A stretch of 19,742 bases of DNA from an uncultured Gemmatimonadales bacterium (GTDB lineage: Bacteria; Gemmatimonadota; Gemmatimonadetes; Longimicrobiales; Gaopeijiaceae): the NCBI GenBank assembly GCA_937983085.1, contig CALJKZ010000379.1, forward strand, positions 1 through 19,742, in the 5' to 3' direction. The notes beneath the pieces were generated by a model. It had not been told where the DNA came from. It was given only the letters and a program-made list of their open reading frames with translations, and ran no database searches. The position numbers and the translations under genes are program-made. Positions 6,797-14,925 of the stretch are shown here, piece after piece. The first letter of the stretch is position 1. Each line of letters opens with the position of its first letter.

Positions 6797-7666
6797 CTAG
6801 CCCTCGAAGTCCAACCCCACGTCCAGAGACGGTGCCGAGTGGGTCAGGGCCCCCACGGAGATCATGTCGACGCCCGACTCGGCTACCGCGCGCACCGTCT
6901 CCAGCGTGATCCCGCCCGAGGCCTCCAGAAGAACTCGTCCGCCCGCCAACTCCACCGCCTTCCGCATCTCCGACGGGTCCATGTTGTCGAGCATGACGAT
7001 GTCGGCGCCGGCCTCGATGACACCCTCGAGCTGGTCCACTCGCTCGATCTCCACCTCGACGAGAACCTGTGCGTCCAGGGTCTCGTCGACGAAGGCCCGA
7101 GCCCGGCGGACGGCTTCTGCCGCGGAGCCCACGGCCTCGATGTGGTTGTCCTTGATGAGGACCTGGTCGTACAGGCCCATGCGGTGGTTGCGACCCCCGC
7201 CCGCCACCACGGCGGCCTTCTGAAGACGGCGGAGGAGGGGCACGGTCTTGCGCGTGTCGATGATGGTGGCGGCGGTGCCGTCGACGGCGTCGACGAGCTG
7301 TCGGGTCGCGGTGGCCACGCCGCTGAGAAGGCCCAGGAGATTCAGCGCCACCCGCTCGCCGGCGAGGATGGCACGGGCCGGCCCTTCGACGGTGGCGAGC
7401 GCATCGCCGGCTCCGACGAGATCGCCGTCCGCCACCCTCGCCGCGGTGGCCACGTCGTCGGAAACGAGCTCGAACACACGGAGCGCGGGGCCGAGACCCG
7501 CGATGCACCCGGCCTCGCGGGCTACGAAGTGGGCTCTGGCTCGAGCTTCCGCGGGAATGGTCGCCAGGGACGTGATGTCACCGGCCTCGTCCAGATCCTC
7601 GGCCAGGGCGGCGAGAAGGAAGTCGTCCAGCGCCGAGTCGTCCAGGTCGGAGTCGTCTCCGTCCAT
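6797..7666 (-). CDS. nadC: Nicotinate-nucleotide pyrophosphorylase (carboxylating)
   Basis: A 289-aa cytoplasmic quinolinate phosphoribosyltransferase: quinolinate plus PRPP gives nicotinate mononucleotide, CO2 and pyrophosphate, the third step of de novo NAD synthesis. Family motifs are all visible: LNLLGLLSGVAT (108-119), IDTRKTVP (136-143), GGGRNHRMGLYDQVLIKDNHI (156-176, including Arg159, His161, Arg162, Lys172), VEVE (203-206), MLDNM (225-229) and EASGGI (248-253). ATG 7666 is the start; GGGGAGG lies ~14 nt upstream. The open frame extends far upstream to 8137, but that part lies inside nadA and is not protein-like. It starts 26 bp after the nadA stop, so the two are surely co-transcribed. 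Full length, no oddities. Confidence 0.95.
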   Translation of the reverse strand: MDGDDSDLDDSALDDFLLAALAEDLDEAGDITSLATIPAEARARAHFVAREAGCIAGLGPALRVFELVSDDVATAARVADGDLVGAGDALATVEGPARAILAGERVALNLLGLLSGVATATRQLVDAVDGTAATIIDTRKTVPLLRRLQKAAVVAGGGRNHRMGLYDQVLIKDNHIEAVGSAAEAVRRARAFVDETLDAQVLVEVEIERVDQLEGVIEAGADIVMLDNMDPSEMRKAVELAGGRVLLEASGGITLETVRAVAESGVDMISVGALTHSAPSLDVGLDFEG

Positions 7667-7692
7667 CCTCTGCGCCGCGTCCTCCCCTGCGA

Positions 7693-8670
7693 TCAGATCT
7701 GCACCGCCAGCATCCGCTCCACCGCGACTCGCGCGCGCTCGGCGATGTCGGCAGGGACTTCGACCTCGTGCTTCATCTCGAGGAGACTGTCCCGGATGTT
7801 GTGGAGCGTGATGCGCTTCATGTGGGGGCAGAGGTTGCACGGGCGGATGAACTCCGTCTCCGGAACCTCGGCGGCGACGTTGTCGCTCATGGAGCACTCG
7901 GTGACCATGACCAGCTGACGGGGCCGCTCGCTCTTGGCCCAGTTGATCATGCCTGAGGTCGAGCCCACGTAGTCGGCCTCGGCGAGGACGTCGGGTGGGC
8001 ATTCGGGGTGGGCGATGATCTGGATGCCGGGGTGAATGTCTCGGTATGCGCGGAGCTCTTCGCCCGTGAAGCGCTCGTGAACCATGCACGAGCCTTCCCA
8101 GAGGATGATGTCGACGTCGGTCTGCGACGCCACCCACCGGCCGAGATACTGGTCGGGCAGGAAGATCACCCGATCCGTGTTCAGCGACTCGACCACCTGC
8201 ACGGCGTTGCTGGACGTGCAGCAGATGGTGGACTCGGCCTTCACGTCGGCCGACGTGTTCACATAGGTGACCACGGGGACGCCGGGATACCGCTCCTTGA
8301 GGAGCCGGACGTCCGCACCGGTGATGGCGTCAGCCAGCGAGCACCCCGCTTCCAGGTCGGGGATGAGGACCGTCTTGTCTTGATTGACGATCTTCGCCGT
8401 CTCGGCCATGAAGTGGACGCCGGCCATGACGATGACGTCTGCGTCGGTGTCCACGGCCATCTTCGCCAGGGCCAGCGAGTCACCCCGCAGGTCCGACGCG
8501 CCGTGGAAGATGTCCGGCGTCATGTAGTTGTGTGCCAGGACGACGGCGTTGCGGCGCTCCTTCAATTCCTCGATTTCCTCGAGGATGGGAGTGATGGCCG
8601 CGATCTCCGCGTCGGGCACGATCCCCCGCAGGCGTTCCGAGGGGCTGGGTCTTGTCGTTGTTGTGCTCAC
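7693..8670 (-). CDS. nadA: Quinolinate synthase
   Basis: A 325-aa cytoplasmic 4Fe-4S enzyme that condenses iminoaspartate with dihydroxyacetone phosphate to give quinolinate, the substrate of the nadC product next to it. The three cluster cysteines are recognisable: Cys110 (LEAGCSLAD), Cys195 (WEGSCMVHERF) and Cys281 in RPCNLCPHMKRITL. Other family motifs are LAHNYMTPDIFHGASDLRGDSLALAKMA (from residue 45), VHFMAETAKI (86-95) and YVNTSADVKAESTICCTSSNA (from 136). The start is GTG 8670, with AGGGA 5 nt before it. It is first in a nadA-nadC unit. No nadB is in the window, so the iminoaspartate source lies elsewhere. Confidence 0.97.
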   Translation of the reverse strand: MSTTTTRPSPSERLRGIVPDAEIAAITPILEEIEELKERRNAVVLAHNYMTPDIFHGASDLRGDSLALAKMAVDTDADVIVMAGVHFMAETAKIVNQDKTVLIPDLEAGCSLADAITGADVRLLKERYPGVPVVTYVNTSADVKAESTICCTSSNAVQVVESLNTDRVIFLPDQYLGRWVASQTDVDIILWEGSCMVHERFTGEELRAYRDIHPGIQIIAHPECPPDVLAEADYVGSTSGMINWAKSERPRQLVMVTECSMSDNVAAEVPETEFIRPCNLCPHMKRITLHNIRDSLLEMKHEVEVPADIAERARVAVERMLAVQI

Positions 8671-8809
8671 GCTGATCCCTGATCTGGTACGGCGGTCTTC
8701 GAAAGCTTACGAATCCCGTTGCGCTTCACCATACACTTTACGGATGCCGAAGGTCTGTTCTTCTGTTCCCGTTCGGTCGTCCCGCCGATGGTCGATGGCC
8801 TGCGCTCGT

Positions 8810-10855
8810 TCAGCGATCCGGTGGACTCACCATGCCGTCGTCGTGGGTGCCCCACATCTCGAACCACTTCCGCAGGTAGAGCTGCGTGCGCAGGAAGTTG
8901 GAGGGATTCGAGCTGGTGCCGTGCCACTCGTCCTGGAAGCGGATCATGACGGTGGGGACGTCCAGGTATTTCAAGGCCTGGTAGTACTCCTCCGTCTGGC
9001 CCATGGGCGTCCGCAGGTCGTTCTCGCCGGTCATGAGCATGGTGGGCGTGGTGACGTTGCCCACGTAGAAGATCGAAGAGCGGTCCATCCACTCCGTGGG
9101 ATCCTCCCAGAAGGGCTCGGCGAAGGTCCGCGTGTAGCTGATGGCGTCGGACGTACCCATGGCCGACATCCAGTTGACGATGGGGCAGTTGGCCGACGCC
9201 GCGGTGAAGCGGTCGGTGTTGCCGACGATGTACGTCGTGAGGATGCCCCCGCCCGAGCATCCGTAGACGAAGAGGTTGTCTTCGTCCACGTAGCTCCGCT
9301 CGAGCATCACGTCGACGCCGCGCATGAGGTCTTGCATGTCCACGCCGGGATAGTCGTGGTTGATGGCGTTGGCGAACTCGGTGCCGTACCCGGTGGACCC
9401 CCGCGGATTGGTGTACAGCACCAGGTAGTCGTTCGACGCATGCTCCTGGAAGGCGAAGTTGAATCCGCCGTTGTACATGCTGTGGGGCCCCCCGTGGATG
9501 ACCAGCATGAGGGGGTATTCGCGCTGAGGATCGAAGTCCGGCGGCTTCACCAGCCACCCCTGCACGTCGAAGGGCTCGGACCGGTACCACACCTCCTCCA
9601 CCTCGCCCAGGGTCACCCCGTGGAGCACGTCCGCGTTCACGTGGGTAAGACGGGTCGGCCGGTCCGGCGACGAGAGATCGAAGCGGTACAGGTCTCCCGG
9701 CTCGTGGGCGTTGGAGATGGTCCCGACGGCGGTTCCGTCGTCGGCGAACGACGAGAGGGCGAAGAGCTGCCGGCCCTCGGTGAGCTGCTCCACGCCGCAG
9801 TCGACGGAGACGAAGTGGAGTCTTCGATACCCGTCCCGCGAGACGGTGAAATAGAGGCCGCTCCCGTCCGGGGCCCATTGGAGCCCTCCCGATTGCCGGT
9901 CGTGGTCCCCGGAGATGAGGCGCGAGCCCGAGCCGTCGGTGTTCATGACGTGGATCCGGGCGTTTCGGTACGTGTCGTCGTGCTCGTCACCGGCGGTGTA
10001 CGCCACGAGGCGTCCGTCGGGAGACGGCACGGGGTCGCCGTCGGACCCCCGGCGGTTCGTCAGCCGACGGCTGCGTCGGTCCGTCACGTGTACCGCATAG
10101 ATCTCCGACTCCTGCCAGTTGGAGGGCCGGTCCCAGTCGTCGCTACGGTACGAGGAGAAGTAGATCTCCGAGCCGTCGGCACTCCACGCGATGTCGCCGT
10201 GATTCCAATCACCGTCGGTGAGCTGGCGCGCCGTGCCGCCGTCGGCGGGTACGACGAAGACGTGCGTCCACCCCGTGTCGACGTAGCCGGCGCGGTCACG
10301 CTTGTAGCCGGCCCGCTCCACGATCTTCGGCTCCCGCGTCCACCGCGCCCCGTCGGGACGGCTGGGCAGATCCACACCGGCGAAGTCGGCGTCGTCGTCG
10401 ACCCGGCTCGTGAACGCGATCCAGTTTCCGTCGGGCGACCAAATGGGGTTGCCCGGTCCGTTCTCCAAGCGGGTGATCTGTGACGTCGCCCCCTCGGCGT
10501 CCATCCATCGCACCCAGATCTGACCACCCCCCGGTTCGCCTGAGGCGGTGAAGAGGATCCGCGTGCCGTCCGGCGACCATGACGCAGATCCGCCCTCCAC
10601 GAGGTGGCGGCTCCGCGAGCCGTCGGCGTTCATCATCCACAGCGCCGACTCCCGGGAATCGTTCACCGGGTCGATCCACCCCCGCGTGTAGACGATGCGG
10701 GTCCCGTCAGGAGAGATCTGCGGGTTCGAGACGCTCTCCATGTCCATGTAGTGGTCCAGGGACAGGCGTTGCGTCTCCTGGGCGGCGGCGGGGATGGAGG
10801 CGACGCTCCAGGCGCCGGCGACGAGGAGGAAGGAAGCTCGAACGTACCGATGCAT
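8810..10855 (-). CDS. Secreted S9-family serine peptidase (acylaminoacyl/dipeptidyl peptidase type)
   Basis: A 681-aa exported peptidase. Residues 1-26 are a signal peptide ending PAAAQ. Residues ~35-410 form a beta-propeller with repeated S-P-D-G / S-A-D-G blades (ISPDGTRIVYT, WSPDGTRILFT, WSPDGNWIAFT, WSADGSEIYFS, PSPDGRLVAYT, WAPDGSGLYFT), which gates access to the active site. Residues ~425-670 are the alpha/beta-hydrolase domain with oxyanion element HGGPHSMYNGGF (454-465), nucleophile Ser534 in YGCSGGG, Asp613 in TGENDLRTP and His645 in DEWHGTSSN. The triad is complete. GGGAG lies 7 nt before ATG 10855. It is divergent from another S9 peptidase gene across 151 bp. Likely role: hydrolysis of peptides in the cell envelope for nutrition. 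Confidence 0.94.
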   Translation of the reverse strand: MHRYVRASFLLVAGAWSVASIPAAAQETQRLSLDHYMDMESVSNPQISPDGTRIVYTRGWIDPVNDSRESALWMMNADGSRSRHLVEGGSASWSPDGTRILFTASGEPGGGQIWVRWMDAEGATSQITRLENGPGNPIWSPDGNWIAFTSRVDDDADFAGVDLPSRPDGARWTREPKIVERAGYKRDRAGYVDTGWTHVFVVPADGGTARQLTDGDWNHGDIAWSADGSEIYFSSYRSDDWDRPSNWQESEIYAVHVTDRRSRRLTNRRGSDGDPVPSPDGRLVAYTAGDEHDDTYRNARIHVMNTDGSGSRLISGDHDRQSGGLQWAPDGSGLYFTVSRDGYRRLHFVSVDCGVEQLTEGRQLFALSSFADDGTAVGTISNAHEPGDLYRFDLSSPDRPTRLTHVNADVLHGVTLGEVEEVWYRSEPFDVQGWLVKPPDFDPQREYPLMLVIHGGPHSMYNGGFNFAFQEHASNDYLVLYTNPRGSTGYGTEFANAINHDYPGVDMQDLMRGVDVMLERSYVDEDNLFVYGCSGGGILTTYIVGNTDRFTAASANCPIVNWMSAMGTSDAISYTRTFAEPFWEDPTEWMDRSSIFYVGNVTTPTMLMTGENDLRTPMGQTEEYYQALKYLDVPTVMIRFQDEWHGTSSNPSNFLRTQLYLRKWFEMWGTHDDGMVSPPDR

Positions 10856-11006
10856 GGGACGCTCCCGTGGGGTGGGTGGGAAGGCGGAAGCTACGGCGCG
10901 GGCGGAGAGGCCGCACCAGGCCAGGGCCCGGCTCCGGCCGTGTTGCGGTGGGCGCGTACGGCACTCAAGCTGATGGACTGGACTCTGAACCGACCGTGGA
11001 GGACTG

Positions 11007-13163
11007 ATGGCTCATCGAACGACGCTCGGGCACCCCGTCGCTCTCGCCGCCCTCCTTGCCCTGGCGGGTGCCGCCGGCCCGGGCGCCGTCGTGGCGCAGG
11101 ACGCGTTCTCCATCCGGGACGTCCTCAGCCCCGGCTTCCCCTACTCGCTCGTGTCGGCCGACGGCGTCGACCGCATCGCCTGGCTCGAGAACGAGCGCGG
11201 CATGCGGAACCTCTACACGGCCACGGCGCCCGCTTTCGCACCGGAGCGCCTGACGGACTACTTGGAGGACGACGGCATCGATCTGCAGAGTCTCCAGATC
11301 TCGGCGGACGGCGAGATCGTGACGTTCCTTCGAGGGCATCAGCCCAACCGCGAAGGCTGGGTCGCCAACCCGTCCAGCGACCCCCGGGGTGCCGAGCGCG
11401 CCGTGTGGGCCATGAGCACCAGAGGCGGGAATCCCTGGCGTGTGGCCGAGGCGAACGGGTACGCGCTCTCGCCGGACGGACGGTGGATCGCCTTCGCTTC
11501 CGACGGTCAAATCCATCGTGCTCCCGTGAACTCGGGTCTCGCCGTCGGGCTCGAAGGTACCCAGCCGTTCTTCACCGCCTACGGCCGCAACCGCGGTCCC
11601 GTCTGGTCCCCCGACTCCGACCGCATCGCGTACGTCAGTGAACGCGGCGACCACTCCTTCATCGGCGTCTACGACGCCCGCAGTCCGGCCATCACCTACC
11701 TGAGCCCCGGCGTCGATCGCGACACGGATCCGGCGTGGTCACCCGACGGAAGTCGCGTGGCCTTCATTCGGCGGCCCGGCGATCCCTTCGGCGCGCGCGC
11801 CGATTTGGGCGGGGCCGATCCGGCGGACCTTCCGGCCGGGCTCACCGAGTCGGCCTTCTCGGGAGGCCACCTCCTGGAGATCTGGATCGCCGACGCGGCG
11901 ACGGGGGAGGGGTACCGGCTCTGGAGCGCTCCTCCCGGCGAGCACGAGGGCTTCGGCGACATCGACGAGATCCATTGGAAGGACGATCACATCGTCTTCG
12001 AGGCCGAGCCCGGGAACTGGCGGCATTGGTACTCCATCTCCGTGGACGACCCCCGGCCCGAGCCCGTGGAGCTCACCCCCGGCGACGGCTTCGTCATGCA
12101 GGTCGCCTTCGCAAAGGACGGGCGGACGCTCTTCTACTCGTCGAACCACTCCGACATCGATCGGCGGGACCTCTGGAGCGTGTCCGTCTCCGGCGGGGAG
12201 CCGCGGAGGCTCACCCGGGGCGACGGCATCGAGACGTTCCCGGCGGCCCTGGCATCGGGACAGCACCTCGCCACGCTGTACGCCGATGCGCGCCGGCCCC
12301 AGTCGGTTGCCGTGCTCCCCACGGGAGGGGGTGAGGCGCGGATGATCACGAGGCTGCCGGCGCAGTATCCGTTGGATGCTCACGTCGTTCCCGAGAACGT
12401 CACCCTGACGGCCGAGGACGGCATCGAGTTCAACAACCAGCTCTTCCTTCCTCCGGACCTCCGCCCCGGTGAGCGTCGGCCTGCCCTGATCTTCATCCAC
12501 GGCGGATCGCGACGGCAGATGCTCCTGGGGTACCACCACCGGCACTTCTACCACATGGCGTACGCCATGAACCAGTACTGGGCCAACCAGGGCTACGTGG
12601 TGCTGTCGGTGAACTACCGTACGGGCATTGGCTACGGTGAGGAGTTCCGCGAGTCGCCGGGTCGGGGTGGGGAAGGCAACACCGAGTACCGCGACATCCT
12701 CGCAGCAGGCCTCTACCTGGCGGATCGCGACGACGTCGATCCCGACCGGGTGGGTCTGTGGGGTCTTTCGTACGGCGGGATCCTCACGGCCCAGGCGCTG
12801 GCGCGGAACTCCGACGTCTTCGCCGCCGGCGTGGACATCGCCGGCGTCCACCTCTGGGGCAACTCGCTCGATCCGGAGAGCGTGAGCTATCAGTCGTCCG
12901 CCATCTCCGAGGTGGATCGATGGACGGCGCCAGTCCTCCTCGTCCACGGCGACGATGACCGGAACGTCGCATTCTCGCAAACGGTGGGGCTGGTTCAGGC
13001 GCTTCGGGCCCACGGCGTGGAGCACGAGCTCATCGTCTATCCCGACGACGTCCACAGCTTCCTCATCTTCCGCCGGTGGGTGGAGACCTTCGAGGCGTCC
13101 GACGACTTCCTCACGCGCAAACTGGAGAACCGGGCGGTGGCCACCGACGGGGGAGGGCGGTAG
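11007..13163 (+). CDS. Secreted S9-family peptidase (DPP IV / prolyl oligopeptidase type)
   Basis: A 718-aa exported serine peptidase. The signal peptide covers residues 1-31 (AVVAQ). A TolB/DPP IV-like beta-propeller spans ~40-455, with blades such as LSPDGRWIAFA, WSPDSDRIAYV, WSPDGSRVAFI and FAKDGRTLFYS. The hydrolase domain spans ~460-705: oxyanion region IFIHGGSRRQM (495-505), GYVVLSVNYRTGIGYGEEFRES, nucleophile Ser588 in WGLSYGG, Asp651 in HGDDDRNV and His683 in DDVHSF. All three catalytic residues are present. GGAGG at 10998-11002 precedes ATG 11007. It is only distantly similar to its divergent neighbour, so the two are not a recent duplication. The nearby TPR-like protein gene follows on the same strand after 128 bp. 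Confidence 0.95.
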   Translation: MAHRTTLGHPVALAALLALAGAAGPGAVVAQDAFSIRDVLSPGFPYSLVSADGVDRIAWLENERGMRNLYTATAPAFAPERLTDYLEDDGIDLQSLQISADGEIVTFLRGHQPNREGWVANPSSDPRGAERAVWAMSTRGGNPWRVAEANGYALSPDGRWIAFASDGQIHRAPVNSGLAVGLEGTQPFFTAYGRNRGPVWSPDSDRIAYVSERGDHSFIGVYDARSPAITYLSPGVDRDTDPAWSPDGSRVAFIRRPGDPFGARADLGGADPADLPAGLTESAFSGGHLLEIWIADAATGEGYRLWSAPPGEHEGFGDIDEIHWKDDHIVFEAEPGNWRHWYSISVDDPRPEPVELTPGDGFVMQVAFAKDGRTLFYSSNHSDIDRRDLWSVSVSGGEPRRLTRGDGIETFPAALASGQHLATLYADARRPQSVAVLPTGGGEARMITRLPAQYPLDAHVVPENVTLTAEDGIEFNNQLFLPPDLRPGERRPALIFIHGGSRRQMLLGYHHRHFYHMAYAMNQYWANQGYVVLSVNYRTGIGYGEEFRESPGRGGEGNTEYRDILAAGLYLADRDDVDPDRVGLWGLSYGGILTAQALARNSDVFAAGVDIAGVHLWGNSLDPESVSYQSSAISEVDRWTAPVLLVHGDDDRNVAFSQTVGLVQALRAHGVEHELIVYPDDVHSFLIFRRWVETFEASDDFLTRKLENRAVATDGGGR

Positions 13164-13291
13164 CCGCGCCAGGCTCCCCGCTCCCCCTGCAGGGTCGACC
13201 CGCGGGCATTAGATTCTCCCCCCAGTGGGCGCGTGCAGCGCTCCGTTCGGAGCGACCCGCGGCGCCCGTCACGCCGTTCGAAGGACCTCCC

Positions 13292-14914
13292 ATGGGTGTT
13301 TCGCCGAACGAGGGCCGGGCGTCGCTGCCCGCCTTCCGCGTCGTCCTCGTGCTCGCTCTTCTCGCTGCCCCCTCGCCGGTCCTGAGCCAAGACCACGACC
13401 ACCCGGCGGGCGAGGCCATGGTAGGGTCGGTGACCTTCCCCACCTCGTGCGCTGCCGAGGTTCAGCCCGACATCGATCGGGCCGTGGCCATGCTCCACTC
13501 GTTCTGGTTCGAGCAGGCCGAGGCGACGTTCGGTGAGGTCGCGGTGGCGGACCCGGGCTGCGCCATGGCGCACTGGGGTCTGGCCATGACCTACTGGGGG
13601 AACCCCATGACGCGGGCGGCGCCCCCCGCCGAGCGCCAGGCCGCCGCGGCAGAGGCCGTGAGCCGGGCTCGTGAACTGGTCTCCGGCGCCAGTCACCGAG
13701 AGCAGATGTACGTCGACGCCGCGGCTGCGCTCTACGACGGGCGCGACGACCGGGATCACCTCACGCGCATGCGGTCCCACGAGGAAGCGCTCCGGCGCTT
13801 GGCGGAGATGCACGGGGACGACCCGGAAGCGACGATCTTCCTCGGGCGGATCATGATCGCCAACGCGTCGCCCGACGACCTGACGTTCTCGCACCAGCGG
13901 GCCGCGGCCGCGTTGCTGGAGCCGGTCTTCCAGCGCATGCCCGACCACCCGGGGCTCGCCCATTACATCATCCACGCCTTCGACGCCCCGGCCATCGCCG
14001 AGGAAGGCCTGGAAGCCGCACGGCGCTACGCCGACATCGCGCCCGCGGCGCCCCACGCGCTGCACATGCCCTCACACATCTTCACGCGCCTGGGCTACTG
14101 GCAGGAATCGGTGGAAACCAACCGCCGGTCCGCCGCGGCCGAGCCGGTCCCCGATGCCGCGGTCCATCCGATGGACTACCTGGTGTATGCCCACCTGCAG
14201 ATGGGCCAGGACGAGGCCGCCGGACAGATCGTCGCTACCGCACGGGCCATTCCGGACCGGTACTACTCAGGTCTGCTCGGCTACAACTTTGCCGCCATGC
14301 ACGCGCGGTACGCCCTCGAGCGCGACCGTTGGTCGGAGGCCGCGGCGGTGTCGGTGCCCACGGGGGCGCTGCCGTTCGTCGAGGCGGTGTCCCGTTTCGC
14401 CCGCGCCCTGGGGTCCGCACGCGCCGGAGATGCGATGGGGGCTCAACGGGAGCTGGCTGCTCTCGCCGAGCTGCAGGCGCGTCTCGAAGAGGGAGGCGAC
14501 GGCTACTGGGCGACGGTGGTGGGTGCCCAGCGGCTGGCCGCTTCCGCGTGGGAGGCCCACGCCCGTGGCGCGGCCGGCGACGCCGTGCGTCTCGCTCGCG
14601 AGGCCGCGGATCTGGAGGCGACGGTGGAGAAGCACCCCGTGACCCCCGGCCCTCTCCTCCCGGCCCGTGAGCTCCTGGGCGATCTTCTCCTCGAGTTGGA
14701 CCGACCGACCCAGGCGCTGATGGCGTATTCCCAGACGCTGGAGCGTGAGCCCCGGCGAGCGCGGGCGCTCTACGGGGCCGCCCGGGCCGCGGAGGCGTCA
14801 GGCGCGGAGGAGGAGGCTCGCGTCTACTACCAGGAACTCCTCGAGCTCCTGGCCGACGCCGACGCTTCCCGGCAAGAGGTCGAGGCCGCGCGGAGGTTCC
14901 TCCGGACCGGATAG
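13292..14914 (+). CDS. Secreted TPR-like repeat protein with conserved His-rich motifs
   Basis: A 540-aa protein with a signal peptide (residues ~14-33, cleaved near VLSQ) and a DHDHP stretch right after it. The rest is almost all helical in TPR-like pairs: CAMAHWGLAMTYWGNP (90-105), EALRRLAEMHGDDPEATIFLGRI (165-187), YIIHAFDAPAIAEEGLEAARRY (225-246), the striking HALHMPSHIFTRLGYWQESVETN (255-277), HPMDYLVYAHLQMGQDEAAGQI (292-313), and two classic C-terminal repeats (~455-530). Many acidobacterial and gemmatimonadotal proteins carry this MPSHIFTRLG / DYLVYAHLQ pattern and are annotated only as TPR proteins; no function is established. The start is ATG 13292 with AAGGA 6 nt upstream. The frame is open back to 13076, but that is inside the previous gene. 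It ends 11 bp from the convergent hydrolase gene. Confidence 0.88.
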   Translation: MGVSPNEGRASLPAFRVVLVLALLAAPSPVLSQDHDHPAGEAMVGSVTFPTSCAAEVQPDIDRAVAMLHSFWFEQAEATFGEVAVADPGCAMAHWGLAMTYWGNPMTRAAPPAERQAAAAEAVSRARELVSGASHREQMYVDAAAALYDGRDDRDHLTRMRSHEEALRRLAEMHGDDPEATIFLGRIMIANASPDDLTFSHQRAAAALLEPVFQRMPDHPGLAHYIIHAFDAPAIAEEGLEAARRYADIAPAAPHALHMPSHIFTRLGYWQESVETNRRSAAAEPVPDAAVHPMDYLVYAHLQMGQDEAAGQIVATARAIPDRYYSGLLGYNFAAMHARYALERDRWSEAAAVSVPTGALPFVEAVSRFARALGSARAGDAMGAQRELAALAELQARLEEGGDGYWATVVGAQRLAASAWEAHARGAAGDAVRLAREAADLEATVEKHPVTPGPLLPARELLGDLLLELDRPTQALMAYSQTLEREPRRARALYGAARAAEASGAEEEARVYYQELLELLADADASRQEVEAARRFLRTG

Positions 14915-14925
14915 GGGCGGGGCGA

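Noticed and set aside
7667..8137. N-terminal extension of the nadC frame
   Set aside because: It overlaps the nadA coding region and reads as Arg/His-rich nonsense; NadC homologues begin near ATG 7666.
8528..10483. 651-aa plus-strand frame opposite the S9 peptidase and nadA
   Set aside because: It crosses two real minus-strand genes and their gap, with no recognisable domain.
11739..13055. 438-aa minus-strand frame inside the plus-strand S9 gene
   Set aside because: Shadow of the catalytic domain of a clear S9 peptidase.
13185..13194. CCCTGCAGGG palindrome after the plus-strand S9 gene
   Set aside because: A loop-less 10-bp palindrome without a T-tract is not a terminator, and such GC palindromes are expected at this base composition.
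13076..13291. N-terminal extension of the TPR-like protein frame
   Set aside because: It begins inside the S9 gene and places 72 odd residues before a clear signal peptide; ATG 13292 has a good ribosome-binding site.
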